64,000 nucleotides of DNA from Agromyces badenianii (GCF_003070885.1 NZ_CP028913.1:434001-498000); one strand, 5' to 3'; positions 43,807 through 52,340 are shown, counted from the first letter of the stretch. Made by a program: numbers and translations. The notes: generated from the sequence alone by a model not told the origin.

Positions 43807-44160
43807 ATGTCGACGAACGCCAGAGCCTCGATCGCCTTCGGCCGCAAGCGCTGCCTCTACCGCGTGCTGTTCGACGCCGGCCCGGTGGATGCCGCGACCT
43901 TCGCCGCGCTGTCGGGAGTGTCCGAGAGCAGCGCGCGCGTCTGGCTCGATGAACAGCTCGATGCCGGAGTGCTGCGCGTCGTGCCTGCGCCCACGGGTGA
44001 TCGCGAGGAGCTGCTGCTGCCGGGCGAGTACGTGCCGATCCTCCTCGGCGATCACGGCGAGGCCGAACTCGACGGTGCTCGGCGGCTCCTCGCCGAGCAT
44101 CGCGGCGAGCTGCCGCAAGTGCTGGTGGAAGAGCGGGAGCCGGCCGCAGCCTTCCGTTGA
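43807..44160 (+). CDS. Small stand-alone winged-helix protein
   Basis: 117 residues. The fold AALSGVSESSARVWLDEQLD, AGVLRVVP, LLLPGEYVPILLGD resembles the N-terminal winged-helix domain that precedes class I methyltransferases of the Rv2258c type (YVREWL...YxLPxE pattern), but no methyltransferase domain follows. The gene stops ten bases before the hydrolase-LuxR gene, so they are co-transcribed. ATG follows CAGGGAG. It may be a regulatory remnant or dimerisation partner. Function not established. Confidence 0.72.
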   Translation: MSTNARASIAFGRKRCLYRVLFDAGPVDAATFAALSGVSESSARVWLDEQLDAGVLRVVPAPTGDREELLLPGEYVPILLGDHGEAELDGARRLLAEHRGELPQVLVEEREPAAAFR

Positions 44161-44168
44161 GGTGGGCG

Positions 44169-45275
44169 GTGGATCAGACTTGGGGCGTGGAACCCGAGGA
44201 CCAGATCGTCCGCTACACGGAGCACGGCGGGGCGTCCATCGCGTGGTCGGCCGTCGGCCGGGGCCCGCCGCTCGTCATCGGCGGCTGGTGGTCGAGCCAC
44301 CTCGAGCTCGACTGGCGCAACGCCGGGTTCCGACGCTTCGTCGGGTCGCTCGCCCGGCATCGCACCGTCATCCGCTACGACCGGCCTGGCACGGGACTCT
44401 CCGATCGTGACGCGCCGCCCGCCCGCTCGCTCGATGAGGAGCTCACCACCCTCGAGGAGCTCGTCGCGGAGGCGACGCCGGGGGCCGCACCGATCGCGCT
44501 CTTCGGTGCATCCTCGGGCGGGGGAGTCGCGTCGCTCTTCGCCGCGCGGCATCCCGAACGTGTCGAGCGACTCGTCTTGTACGGCGCCTACGCCCGCGGC
44601 GTCGACCTCGCGCCGCCCGAGGCGCGAGCGGCGATGCTCGCGATCATCGACCGGCACTGGGGGCTCGGCTCGCGCGTGCTCGCCGAGCTGTTCCTGCCCG
44701 ACGCGACCGCAGAGGAGCGCGCCGAGTTCGTCGAGTTCCAGCGACGATCGGCATCACGCGAGGTCGCCCTCGCCTCCCTCCGCGCCGTCTACGACTTCGA
44801 CGCGACCGAGCATCTCGGCGAGGTGCTCGCGCCCGCGCTCGTGCTGCACCGCCGCGACGATCGCGCCATCCCGTTCGCCCTCGGCAAGGATCTGGCCGGC
44901 CGCATCCGCAATGCCCGGTTCGTCGCGCTCGACGGCGTCGATCACTTCCCGTGGCGGGGCGACTCGCGCGGGGTCGTGCGCGAGACCCTCGCCTTCCTCG
45001 GTGTTCCGGCCGAGGCGGCTGAGGCGGCCGAGGCCGGGAGCGCGTCGGGCGCGGTGAGCGCGGTGAGCGCGGTGAGCGGGCCGACCCGGCTCACCGACCG
45101 CGAGCGCGAGGTGCTGCGGCTCGTCGCCGCCGGTCGGACCGACGCTGAGATCGCCGCGCACCTCGTGCTCTCGCCGCACACCGTGCATCGGCACATCGCC
45201 AACATCCGTACGAAGCTCGGCGTGCCGTCGCGCGCCGCGGCCGCGGCACTGGCGCTTCGCAACGGCCTCATCTGA
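44169..45275 (+). CDS. Alpha/beta-hydrolase fused to LuxR-type DNA-binding domain
   Basis: 368 residues. Residues about 1-275 form a hydrolase: IRYDRPGTGLSDRD, nucleophile FGASSGGGVASLFAARHPER (Ser), LVLHRRDDRAIP (Asp) and DGVDHFPW (His), so the triad looks intact. A short Ala/Val/Ser linker made by three GCGGTGAGC copies leads to a LuxR helix-turn-helix: LTDREREVLRLVAAGRTDAE, IAAHLVLSPHTVHRHIANIR. The hydrolase part probably senses or cleaves a small ligand to control DNA binding. GTG 44169 has GAGGTGG upstream; GTG 44187 is an alternative. Confidence 0.85.
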   Translation: MDQTWGVEPEDQIVRYTEHGGASIAWSAVGRGPPLVIGGWWSSHLELDWRNAGFRRFVGSLARHRTVIRYDRPGTGLSDRDAPPARSLDEELTTLEELVAEATPGAAPIALFGASSGGGVASLFAARHPERVERLVLYGAYARGVDLAPPEARAAMLAIIDRHWGLGSRVLAELFLPDATAEERAEFVEFQRRSASREVALASLRAVYDFDATEHLGEVLAPALVLHRRDDRAIPFALGKDLAGRIRNARFVALDGVDHFPWRGDSRGVVRETLAFLGVPAEAAEAAEAGSASGAVSAVSAVSGPTRLTDREREVLRLVAAGRTDAEIAAHLVLSPHTVHRHIANIRTKLGVPSRAAAAALALRNGLI

Positions 45276-45747
45276 GCGCCCACTCGCTGCTCCTGTCCGC
45301 CCGAGAGCTCGCCGGGCACCTGCGCCGTGCCGATGTTCCGCTCATGCATGGCGCGGGCACTGCCGATGCCATCCCGGGGCGACGTCGTTGCGCGTTCTCC
45401 GTGCAGCCTGCAGGGGATTTCGGCCCATGGGGCTTCCTGGCCACTCATACTCGTGATTCCCCTGCATCGGGGCGAGGGGCGAGGGATGCAGGGTGAGGGG
45501 TGCAGGGCGAGGGAAGCAGGGTGAGGGGTGAGGGGTGAGGGGTGAGGGTGAGGGCGAGGGGCGAGGGGCGAGGGGCGAGGGGCGAGGGGCGAGGGGCGAA
45601 GGGCGAGGGGCGAGGGACGAACGGCGTGGGGGATGCATCGCGGATGCGATGGGCGCGATGCATCGTGCGGTGCGGTCGGCGAGGGACACGAGGCATCCGC
45701 TCATCGTTGTCATAGGAAACGCATAGCTCCGCGCGGATACTGGAGAC
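45276..45747. other. 472-bp region without a gene
   Basis: After the LuxR-fusion stop there is unremarkable sequence to about 45468, then the G-rich minisatellite (45469-45617), then about 130 bases leading to the response regulator. TTGTCA at 45707-45712 could be a -35 box, but a well-spaced -10 box is not obvious. ORFs here in any frame have repeat-derived composition and are rejected. Confidence 0.7.
45469..45617 (+). repeat. G-rich 7-bp minisatellite
   Basis: About 150 bases almost without pyrimidine runs on the plus strand, built from GGGGCGA and GGGGTGA/GGGTGCA variants. 45558-45599 is six perfect copies of GGGGCGA. With G runs every seven bases it can form G-quadruplexes, and the purine bias allows triplex structures. 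It stands 130 bases before the two-component operon. Confidence 0.9.
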
Positions 45748-46497
45748 ATGAGCATGAGCACCACGCCACCACCGAACCGCGCGCCGGCGATCGCGAAGAG
45801 CGACGGTTCGATGGTGCGCGTGCTCGTGGTCGACGACGAGCACTCGCTCACCGAACTGCTCAGAATGGCCCTGAAGTACGAGGGGTGGGACGTGCGCACC
45901 GCGGGCGACGGCCTCTCGGCTGTGAAGATCGCCCGTGAGTTCCGCCCCGATGCGATCGTGCTCGACATCATGCTGCCCGACATCGACGGCCTCGAGGTGC
46001 TGCAGCGCGTTCGCGCCGACGGCACCGAGACACCCGTGCTCTTCCTCACCGCGAAGGATTCGCTCGACGACCGCATCGCCGGGCTCACCGCGGGCGGCGA
46101 CGACTACGTCACCAAGCCGTTCAGCCTCGAGGAGGTCGTCGCTCGCCTGCGCGGCCTCATCCGTCGCTCGACCCTCACGCTCGCGCAGGCGAAGGACCCG
46201 GTGCTCGTCGTCGGCGACCTGACCCTCGACGAGGACTCCTATGAGGTGGCGCGCGGCGGCACCCCCATCGAGCTGACCGCCACCGAATTCGAGCTGCTGC
46301 GCTTCCTCATGCGCAACCCGCGGCGCGTGCTCTCGAAGGCGCAGATCCTCGACCGGGTCTGGTCGTACGACTTCGGCGGCAAGGAGTCGGTCGTCGAGCT
46401 CTACATCTCGTACCTGCGCAAGAAGATCGATGCTGGCCGCGAACCGATGATCCACACCGTTCGCGGCGCCGGCTACATGCTGAAGGCCGCCGGATGA
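45748..46497 (+). CDS. OmpR/PhoB-family response regulator
   Basis: 249 residues. Receiver domain about 23-135: VRVLVVDDEHSLTELLRMAL, phospho-acceptor Asp73 in IVLDIMLPDIDGL, switch Thr in LFLTAKDS and Lys in YVTKPFSLEE. C-terminal winged helix about 150-245 (ELTATEFELLRFLMRNPRRV, SYLRKKIDAGREPMIHTVRG). It pairs with the histidine kinase whose ATG overlaps its stop (ATGA). It is close to the actinobacterial MprA/TcrA-like class. Target genes unknown. ATG 45748 follows TGGAGA. Confidence 0.93.
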   Translation: MSMSTTPPPNRAPAIAKSDGSMVRVLVVDDEHSLTELLRMALKYEGWDVRTAGDGLSAVKIAREFRPDAIVLDIMLPDIDGLEVLQRVRADGTETPVLFLTAKDSLDDRIAGLTAGGDDYVTKPFSLEEVVARLRGLIRRSTLTLAQAKDPVLVVGDLTLDEDSYEVARGGTPIELTATEFELLRFLMRNPRRVLSKAQILDRVWSYDFGGKESVVELYISYLRKKIDAGREPMIHTVRGAGYMLKAAG

Positions 46498-48152
46498 CCC
46501 GGCCGGGCGATCCCGGCCACGCGGCCTCGGCCCGGGCGGCGCGCACGGCATCCCGCACCGAACCGACTCATTCGGACGGCGACACGCCCCCGGCCGCGGA
46601 CGCGCCCACCGCCTCGCCCACTGCCTCGGCCACGGCCCCGGCCGAGGGCGCCGAGCGCGCCGAGCCGCCCCGACGCACACCGAGGACCCTTCGCCGCCGA
46701 CTGCTCGTGATCCTCACGACACTGCTCGTGGCCGTCTCGGCGCTCGTGGGCGTCGCGAGCATCGCGGTGTTCCACACCTCCTCGGTCGAGCGACTCGACG
46801 TGAGCCTGCGCTCGGCGGCCGATCGCGCGACGCTCGCCCAGGAGCAGTCCGAGGCGCAGGGGCTGCCGACCGACCCCGCCGCAGTTCCCGACCTCTTCCT
46901 CAGGGTGCCCGGCCAGCCGGCGGGCACGCTCGCGGCGATCATCACGCCCGACGATCGCGTCTTCGCGAGCTACATCGGGGCGAGCGGAGCCGTGCCGCGG
47001 CTCGATGCGAAGGCGCGCGCCGCGCTCGCCGAAGTGCCCCGCGACGCTTCACTGCACAGCATCACGGTCGGAGCGTTCGGCGACTACCGCGCGCTCGCCG
47101 TTCCGGTCGATCAGTACACCGCGGTGTTCGCGCTGCCGCTCGCCGACGTCAACGCCCAGACCTCGCAGCTCGCCTTCACGATCACCGCGATCGCACTCGC
47201 CGGGCTCGCCGTCGCCCTCGCCGCCGGCTGGATCGTGGTCACCCGCGCCCTGGCCCCGCTCGCCCGGGTCACCTCGACGGCGCAGCGCGTCTCAGAGCTG
47301 CCGCTCGATCGCGGCGAGGTCGACCTCACCGAGCGGGTCGCCGACGTCGACGAGCGCACCGAGGTCGGCCGGCTCGGCGGTGCCTTCAACCGCATGCTCG
47401 GCCATGTGGCATCCGCCCTGTCGGCGCGTGAGCAGAGCGAGCAGAAGGTGCGACGCTTCGTCGCCGATGCCTCGCACGAGCTCCGGACCCCGCTCGCCTC
47501 GATCCGCGGCTACGCGGAGCTCACTCGGATGCACGGCGGAGAGCTGCCGCCCGACGTCATGCACGCGATCGGCCGAATCGAGTCGGAGTCGGTGCGCATG
47601 ACCGAACTCGTCGAGGACCTGCTGCTGCTCGCCCGGCTCGATGAAGGGCGGGAACTGGCCGCGCGTCCCGTCGACCTCGGCCGAGTCGTGGTCGAGGCGC
47701 TCGGCGATGCGCAGGCCGCCGGCCCCGATCACGAGTGGGAGGTGCGACTGCCGGATGCCCCGGTGATCGTCAGCGGCGACGAGTCGCGGCTGCGCCAGGT
47801 CGTGACGAACCTGCTCGCGAACGCCCGCGTGCACACACCGGCCGGCACCGCCGTGGTGGCGTCGCTCGAGCACGATGGCGACGACGTGGTGCTCACGGTG
47901 GACGACGACGGTCCCGGCATCCCGCCGGCACTCGCCGACTCCCTCTTCGAGCGCTTCGCACGAGGTGACTCCTCGCGTTCGCGCGTTGCGGGCAGCACCG
48001 GTCTCGGACTCGCGATCGTGCGCGCGGTGACGCTGGCGCATGGCGGCACGGTCGAGGTCGAGAGTGAGCCCGGTCGTACGCGGTTCGCCGTGCGGCTGCC
48101 CGCCGCGCCGCTGCCCGCCGTGCGGCCTGCGCCCGACGTGCCCGCCCGGTAG
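46494..48152 (+). CDS. Membrane sensor histidine kinase
   Basis: 552 residues. A long Pro/Ala-rich cytoplasmic N-tail (1-60) precedes membrane helix 1 (about 70-93), then an external sensor region, helix 2 (about 222-245), HAMP, and the DHp domain RRFVADASHELRTPLASIRG with phospho-His328. The ATPase domain has RLRQVVTNLLANARVHTPAG (N box), DDDGPGIPPALADSLFERFA and GSTGLGLAIV. Partner of the response regulator encoded just before. The external signal is unknown. A large three-copy hairpin begins 17 bases after the stop. Confidence 0.93.
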   Translation: MTRPGDPGHAASARAARTASRTEPTHSDGDTPPAADAPTASPTASATAPAEGAERAEPPRRTPRTLRRRLLVILTTLLVAVSALVGVASIAVFHTSSVERLDVSLRSAADRATLAQEQSEAQGLPTDPAAVPDLFLRVPGQPAGTLAAIITPDDRVFASYIGASGAVPRLDAKARAALAEVPRDASLHSITVGAFGDYRALAVPVDQYTAVFALPLADVNAQTSQLAFTITAIALAGLAVALAAGWIVVTRALAPLARVTSTAQRVSELPLDRGEVDLTERVADVDERTEVGRLGGAFNRMLGHVASALSAREQSEQKVRRFVADASHELRTPLASIRGYAELTRMHGGELPPDVMHAIGRIESESVRMTELVEDLLLLARLDEGRELAARPVDLGRVVVEALGDAQAAGPDHEWEVRLPDAPVIVSGDESRLRQVVTNLLANARVHTPAGTAVVASLEHDGDDVVLTVDDDGPGIPPALADSLFERFARGDSSRSRVAGSTGLGLAIVRAVTLAHGGTVEVESEPGRTRFAVRLPAAPLPAVRPAPDVPAR

Positions 48153-48168
48153 GGGCCGCCCGAGTCCA

Positions 48169-48238
48169 CGTCGGAGTGAACGAATCGCGTCGGAGGGAGC
48201 GAATCCGCTGCCTCCGACACGATTCGTTCACTCCGACG
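48169..48238. repeat. Large hairpin with three copies of an 18-mer
   Basis: Arms 48169-48196 and 48211-48238 pair in 27 of 28 positions, with a 14-base loop. The word CGTCGGAGTGAACGAATC occurs at 48169-48186, with two changes at 48188-48205 (direct), and exactly at 48221-48238 (inverted). It lies between the convergent histidine kinase and MarR genes. It may terminate both transcripts or be a repeat-family element. Confidence 0.8.
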
Positions 48239-48295
48239 GATGCCGCGGGGCGGTACCGCGTGGGATGCCGCGGGGGCGGCGTGGTGCCCGCGCGC

Positions 48296-48790
48296 TCAGT
48301 CGCTGAGGCGGCCGAGCAGTTCGGCGAACTGCCGGATCTCGTGCGGCTCCCAGGTGGCGAGCCGCTCGTAGAGCTCCGCCTGGCTCTCCGCCCGGATCTC
48401 GGCCACCCGTGCGGCCGCCTCGGGCGTCGCGGCGAGCACCCGCGCGCGGGCATCGTGTTCGTCGACGTGCGACTCGATGAGCTCGAGTTCTTCGAGCATG
48501 CGGATCTGGCGGCTCAACACGCTCTTGTCGACGTGCAGTTCCTCGGCGAGGGCGCCCGCATGTGCGGGCCCCCTCGCGGCGAGCGTCGAGACGACCTTGT
48601 AGCCGAGCGGGGGCAGATCGGGATGCAGCTTGGAGGCGTAGAGCTTCCAGTTCGCGCGCACCCGGTGGAAGAGCCGGCCGAACTGCAGCTCGACGGCGGC
48701 GATGGCGCTCGAGGCGTCGCTCGAAGCGGCGCTCGAGCCATCGTTCGCGGCCCGGTCGTCGAGCGCGGGTTCGGCGGTCATGCCGACCAT
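48296..48790 (-). CDS. MarR-family transcriptional regulator
   Basis: 164 residues. Winged helix about 45-135: PPLGYKVVSTLAARGPAHAG, ALAEELHVDKSVLSRQIRML, ESHVDEHDARARVLAATPEA. Cytoplasmic dimeric repressor released by small lipophilic compounds. It follows the DHA2 efflux gene with the stop and start almost touching (TAAAATG), so translation is coupled and both come from the promoter at 50583-50611, which has two matching palindromes. It most likely represses its own operon. Confidence 0.9.
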   Translation of the reverse strand: MVGMTAEPALDDRAANDGSSAASSDASSAIAAVELQFGRLFHRVRANWKLYASKLHPDLPPLGYKVVSTLAARGPAHAGALAEELHVDKSVLSRQIRMLEELELIESHVDEHDARARVLAATPEAAARVAEIRAESQAELYERLATWEPHEIRQFAELLGRLSD

Positions 48791-48791
48791 T

Positions 48792-50552
48792 TTAAGCGCG
48801 GCCGCCCTTCGGGCCCGCATCGGCGTCGACCGTGGGCAGCGCCGCGGTGACGGGCACCGCGACGGAGCCCTCCGCCACCTCGAACAGCTCTTCGCCCGCC
48901 TGCTCGAGCTCGCGCTCGAGCGGGGAGCCCGAGCGCTGCTCGGCCTTCGCACGCTGGATCGCGCTCTGCGTGCCGAGGTCGGCGTTCGGAAGGAAGATCA
49001 CCGCGATGAGCGTGATGATCGCGAGCGGAACCGCGGCCAGGAAGACGTTGCCGACACCCGTGCCGTAGGCCGATTCGACCACGACCCGCATGAAGTCGGG
49101 CAGTGCGCTGATCTGCGGGATCGACCCGGAGCCGAGGGACTGCACCGCTTCGGCCTGCTGCTCGGGCGGGAGCCCGGCGATGCCGGTCTTGATGTTCTCG
49201 GCCACGGCCGTGCCGAGGATCGAGCCCATCACCGAGACGCCGATCGTGCCGCCGAGGCTGCGGAAGAAGGTGACGGCGCTCGTGGCGACGCCCATGTTCT
49301 TCACCGCCGTGGTGTTCTGCACGACGAGCACGAGGTTCTGCATGACCATGCCGACGCCGGCGCCGAGCACGAACATCGAGATGCCCACGTACCAGAAGTC
49401 GGTGTCGTAGTGCAGGCGCGAGAGCAGCAGCACGCCGGCGGTCAGCATCACGCTGCCCACGATCATGAAGGACTTCCACTTGCCGTGACGGCTGATGAGC
49501 GCGCCGACGATGGTGGAGGAGATGAGCACGCCCGCCATCATCGGGATCGTCAGCAGGCCCGACTCGGTCGGCGTGGCGCCGCGTGCGAGCTGCATGTACT
49601 GGCTGAGGAACACCGAGGTGCCGAACATCGCGACGCCGACCGAGAGCGAGGCGACGACCGAGAGGGTGAAGGTGCGGCTCTTGAAGAGCGTGAGCGGAAT
49701 CACCGGCTCCTTCACCTTCAGTTCGACGATGACCGCGACGACGAGCAGCAGCGCGGCCGCGCCCACCATGAGGAGGCTCGGTGCGGAGATCCACTCGAAC
49801 TCGTTGCCCGCGAAGGTGACCCACAGCAGCAGCAGCGAGACGCCCGCCGAGATGAGCACGATGCCGAAGTAGTCGATCGAGACCTTGGTCTTCGGCCGCT
49901 TCGGGAGGTGGAGGGTGCGCTGCAGCAGGATGAGTGCGGCGACCGCGATCGGCAGTCCGACGAAGAAGTTCCAGCGCCAGCCGAGGGTGTCGGTGATGAC
50001 GCCGCCGAGCAGAGGGCCGCCGACGGTCGCGACGGCCATCACCGCGCCGAACAGACCGGCGTACTTGCCGCGCTCGCGGGGGCTGATGATGTCGGCCATC
50101 ACGATCTGGCTGAGGGCGGCGAGGCCACCCGCGCCGAGCCCCTGGAAGACGCGCATCGTGATGAGGGTGCCCGCATCTTGGGAGAAGCCGGCGAGCGCCG
50201 AGGCGACGACGAAGATCACGAGGGCGAGCTGCAGCAGCAGCTTGCGGTTGAAGAGGTCGGCGAGCTTGCCCCAGATGGGCGTGGAGACCGTCGTGGCGAG
50301 CAGGGTCGCCGTGACGACCCAGGTGAACGCCGACTGGTCGCCGCCGAGGTCGGAGATGATGACGGGCAACGAGCTGCCGACGACCGTGGAGGCGATCATC
50401 GAGACGAACATGCCGAGCAGCAGGCCGGAGAGGGCGGTGAGCACCTCGCGGTGGGTCATGCCGCTTTCGGTCAGTTCAGCGGATGCCGCGGTGCCGGAGC
50501 CCTTCTCCGGTGCGGACTTCTTGGGCGCGCGATTGCGCGAGGCGAGTGCCAT
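48792..50552 (-). CDS. DHA2-family (EmrB/QacA-type, 14-TM) drug efflux transporter
   Basis: 586 residues with about 14 hydrophobic segments. The MFS A-motif is WGKLADLFNRKLLLQLALVI, the DHA2 motif C region is GAVMAVATVGGPLLGGVITD, and SSLPVIISDLGG lies in helix 1. Proton-driven export of toxic or lipophilic compounds is expected. ATG 50552 follows CAGGAG. First gene of an operon with the MarR repressor gene. A long acidic cytoplasmic tail (about 530-586) follows the last helix. Confidence 0.92.
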   Translation of the reverse strand: MALASRNRAPKKSAPEKGSGTAASAELTESGMTHREVLTALSGLLLGMFVSMIASTVVGSSLPVIISDLGGDQSAFTWVVTATLLATTVSTPIWGKLADLFNRKLLLQLALVIFVVASALAGFSQDAGTLITMRVFQGLGAGGLAALSQIVMADIISPRERGKYAGLFGAVMAVATVGGPLLGGVITDTLGWRWNFFVGLPIAVAALILLQRTLHLPKRPKTKVSIDYFGIVLISAGVSLLLLWVTFAGNEFEWISAPSLLMVGAAALLLVVAVIVELKVKEPVIPLTLFKSRTFTLSVVASLSVGVAMFGTSVFLSQYMQLARGATPTESGLLTIPMMAGVLISSTIVGALISRHGKWKSFMIVGSVMLTAGVLLLSRLHYDTDFWYVGISMFVLGAGVGMVMQNLVLVVQNTTAVKNMGVATSAVTFFRSLGGTIGVSVMGSILGTAVAENIKTGIAGLPPEQQAEAVQSLGSGSIPQISALPDFMRVVVESAYGTGVGNVFLAAVPLAIITLIAVIFLPNADLGTQSAIQRAKAEQRSGSPLERELEQAGEELFEVAEGSVAVPVTAALPTVDADAGPKGGRA

Positions 50553-50569
50553 GAGACTCCTGAAATTGA

Positions 50570-50611
50570 TTGACTATTGTCAACTATAACAAGATAGTGG
50601 ACATTCGTCAA
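50570..50611 (-). promoter_or_regulatory. Efflux operon promoter with two MarR-type operators
   Basis: Minus strand: TTGACG (50606-50611), 17 bases, TATAGT (50583-50588). Palindrome 1 TTGAC-TATT-GTCAA (50570-50583) touches the -10 and start-site side. Palindrome 2 TGGAC-ATTC-GTCAA (50598-50611) covers the -35 box. Their centres are 28 bp apart. Confidence 0.75.
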
Positions 50612-50631
50612 CTAATGTCAGCGTCGGCGCA

Positions 50632-51021
50632 TCACTCGATGACCGCGGTCGCCTCGAGTTCGACGAGGGCGTCGGGTCGGCCGAGCGCGGCGACGATCAG
50701 CACTGTCAGTGCGGTCGGATGCGGCCCCCACACGCGCGCCGACGCGGCGTACCCGTCGTCGACCGATTGCCCCGCCGCCAGGTACACCGCCAGTCGCACC
50801 ACGTTCCTCTGGTCGGCACCGACCTCGGCGAGCACGGCGAGCACGTTCTTCAGTGCCTGCTCGGTCTGCGGGCCGAGGCCGCCCGGAACGATCGCACCCA
50901 GGGCATCCGTGCCGTTCTGGCCGCCGATGTGCAGGGTGCGGTGCGCGCCGCTCACCAGCACTCCCTGGCTGAAGGCCGGATTGGAGTGCAGCGAATCGGG
51001 GTTCAGGTGTGTGATCTCCAT
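50632..51021 (-). CDS. RidA/YjgF-family protein
   Basis: 129 residues, the normal length. NPAFSQGVLVSGAHRTLHIG, GGLGPQTEQALKNVLAVLAE, NVVRLAVYLAAGQSVDDGYA, and PHPTALTVLIVAALGRPDAL match the trimeric Rid fold, including the conserved acidic C-terminus (VELEATAVIE). The usual catalytic Arg is not in its classic context (IRVYL or SRxxVEV is absent), so this is one of the Rid subgroups with uncertain imine-deaminase activity. ATG has AGGAGAAG upstream. Divergent from the ribosomal operon. Confidence 0.85.
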   Translation of the reverse strand: MEITHLNPDSLHSNPAFSQGVLVSGAHRTLHIGGQNGTDALGAIVPGGLGPQTEQALKNVLAVLAEVGADQRNVVRLAVYLAAGQSVDDGYAASARVWGPHPTALTVLIVAALGRPDALVELEATAVIE

Positions 51022-51081
51022 GCTGCGAGTCTTCTCCTGTCCGCCGACATCGGCCAGCCCGCTTCGGCTGGGGGCCGCGAT

Positions 51082-51110
51082 TTGCGAGGGGCCGGGGCAT
51101 CCGTTAGCCT
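51082..51110 (+). promoter_or_regulatory. Promoter of the rplJL operon
   Basis: TTGCGA (51082-51087), 17 bases, TAGCCT (51105-51110). It precedes a leader of about 215 bases before the rplJ ATG. Confidence 0.55.
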
Positions 51111-51114
51111 GTAC

Positions 51115-51258
51115 GGAGCCGAAGACCGCTGGTTGTCGTGCGCCTCGCAAGAAGCTCACGACCGAAGTCTTGCGAAAGCAAGGGCCCGCGCAGGTGTGAC
51201 GAAGACTTCCGAGTGATCGGGCCGAGCTCCGCGCAACTGCGCCGGAGCTTTTTTCTTT
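51115..51258 (+). ncRNA. Ribosomal protein L10 leader
   Basis: The leader contains a GACCGCTGGTT segment, CGACCGAAGTCTTGCG, a GCCCGCGCAGGTG segment and then the stem AGCTCCGCGCA / TGCGCCGGAGCT followed by TTTTTTCTTTT (51225-51258). This is the order expected of the L10 leader, where L10(L12)4 binds the mRNA for feedback, with an intrinsic attenuator at the end. It is the only strong U-tract terminator in the window. Confidence 0.75.
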
Positions 51259-51330
51259 TCCCACGAACGTTCCAGCGCTCCAGGCCGTGCACCGCTTCCG
51301 CGATGCACGTTGAAGACACAAGGAGTGGCC

Positions 51331-51846
51331 ATGGCGAACAAGGAAGCCTCGGTTGCCGAACTCACGAACCTGTTCGAGAGCTCGACCGCCGTTCTGCTGA
51401 CCGAATACCGCGGCCTCACTGTTGCCCAGCTCAAGACGCTGCGCAAGTCCATCAGTGAGGACGCGAGCTACGCCGTGGTGAAGAACACGCTGACCAAGAT
51501 CGCAGCGAACAAGGCCGGAATCTCGTCGTTCGACGACGAGCTCGCCGGTCCGTCCGCGATCGCATTCGTGCACGGTGACCCGGTCGCCGTCGCGAAGGCC
51601 CTGCGTGACTTCGCCAAGGCGAACCCCCTCCTCGTGGTCAAGGGCGGCTATTTCGATGGCAAGCCCCTGACCGCAGAAGAGGTAGGCAAGCTCGCCGACC
51701 TCGAGTCCCGCGAAGTGCTGCTGGCGAAGCTCGCCGGTGCCTTCAAGGCCTCGCTGTTCGGAGCCGCATATCTGTTCAACGCACCGCTGTCGAAGGCCGT
51801 TCGCACGGTCGACGCGCTGCGTGAGAAGCAGGAGTCCGCTGCGTAG
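51331..51846 (+). CDS. rplJ: 50S ribosomal protein L10
   Basis: 171 residues. [57 protein letters not shown], and the C-terminal helix that carries L7/L12 dimers ([12 protein letters not shown]). It builds the stalk base on 23S rRNA and autoregulates through the leader upstream. ATG 51331 follows AGGAG. rplL begins 50 bases after its stop. Confidence 0.97.
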   Translation: MANKEASVAELTNLFESSTAVLLTEYRGLTVAQLKTLRKSISEDASYAVVKNTLTKIAANKAGISSFDDELAGPSAIAFVHGDPVAVAKALRDFAKANPLLVVKGGYFDGKPLTAEEVGKLADLESREVLLAKLAGAFKASLFGAAYLFNAPLSKAVRTVDALREKQESAA

Positions 51847-51896
51847 GCGCGAGCCTCTCAAGCGGTGAGTAACCAAAGAATCTAAGGAGAAGAATC

Positions 51897-52286
51897 ATGG
51901 CGAAGCTGTCCACTGAAGAGCTGCTCGAGCAGTTCAAGGGCCTGACCCTCATCGAGCTCTCGGAGTTCGTCAAGGCATTCGAGGAGACCTTCGAGGTCAC
52001 CGCGGCTGCCCCCGTCGCCGTTGCCGGCCCCGCTGCCGCAGGCGGCGGCGCTGCTGCTGAAGAGGCCGAGGAGAAGGACTCCTTCGACGTCGTGCTCGAG
52101 GCTGCAGGCGAGAAGAAGATCCAGGTCATCAAGGTCGTCCGCGAGCTCACCTCGCTCGGCCTCGGCGAGGCCAAGGCCGTCGTCGACGGTGCTCCCAAGG
52201 CCGTGCTCGAGGGCGCGAACAAGGAGACCGCCGAGAAGGCGAAGGCTGCCCTCGAGGAAGCCGGCGCAACCGTCACCCTCAAGTAA
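51897..52286 (+). CDS. rplL: 50S ribosomal protein L7/L12
   Basis: 129 residues. N-terminal dimerisation domain ([20 protein letters not shown]), Ala/Gly hinge ([20 protein letters not shown]) and the factor-binding C-terminal domain ([40 protein letters not shown]). Stalk protein that recruits translation GTPases. ATG follows AAGGAGAAG. The operon ends in the 18-bp hairpin at 52341-52378. Confidence 0.98.
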   Translation: MAKLSTEELLEQFKGLTLIELSEFVKAFEETFEVTAAAPVAVAGPAAAGGGAAAEEAEEKDSFDVVLEAAGEKKIQVIKVVRELTSLGLGEAKAVVDGAPKAVLEGANKETAEKAKAALEEAGATVTLK

Positions 52287-52340
52287 TCGCCGCCCTCGCG
52301 AGAGGGTCGCAGCTTGAGGTGACTCGCGTCACCTGAACAC

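Noticed and set aside
45469..45617. Possible CRISPR array
   Set aside because: Units are 7 bp with no spacers, so it is a minisatellite. No cas genes are in the window.
45342..46088. Minus-strand open frame across the minisatellite (Pro/Ser/Leu-rich repeats)
   Set aside because: The protein would be only the translated 7-bp repeat, and it runs antisense into the response regulator gene.
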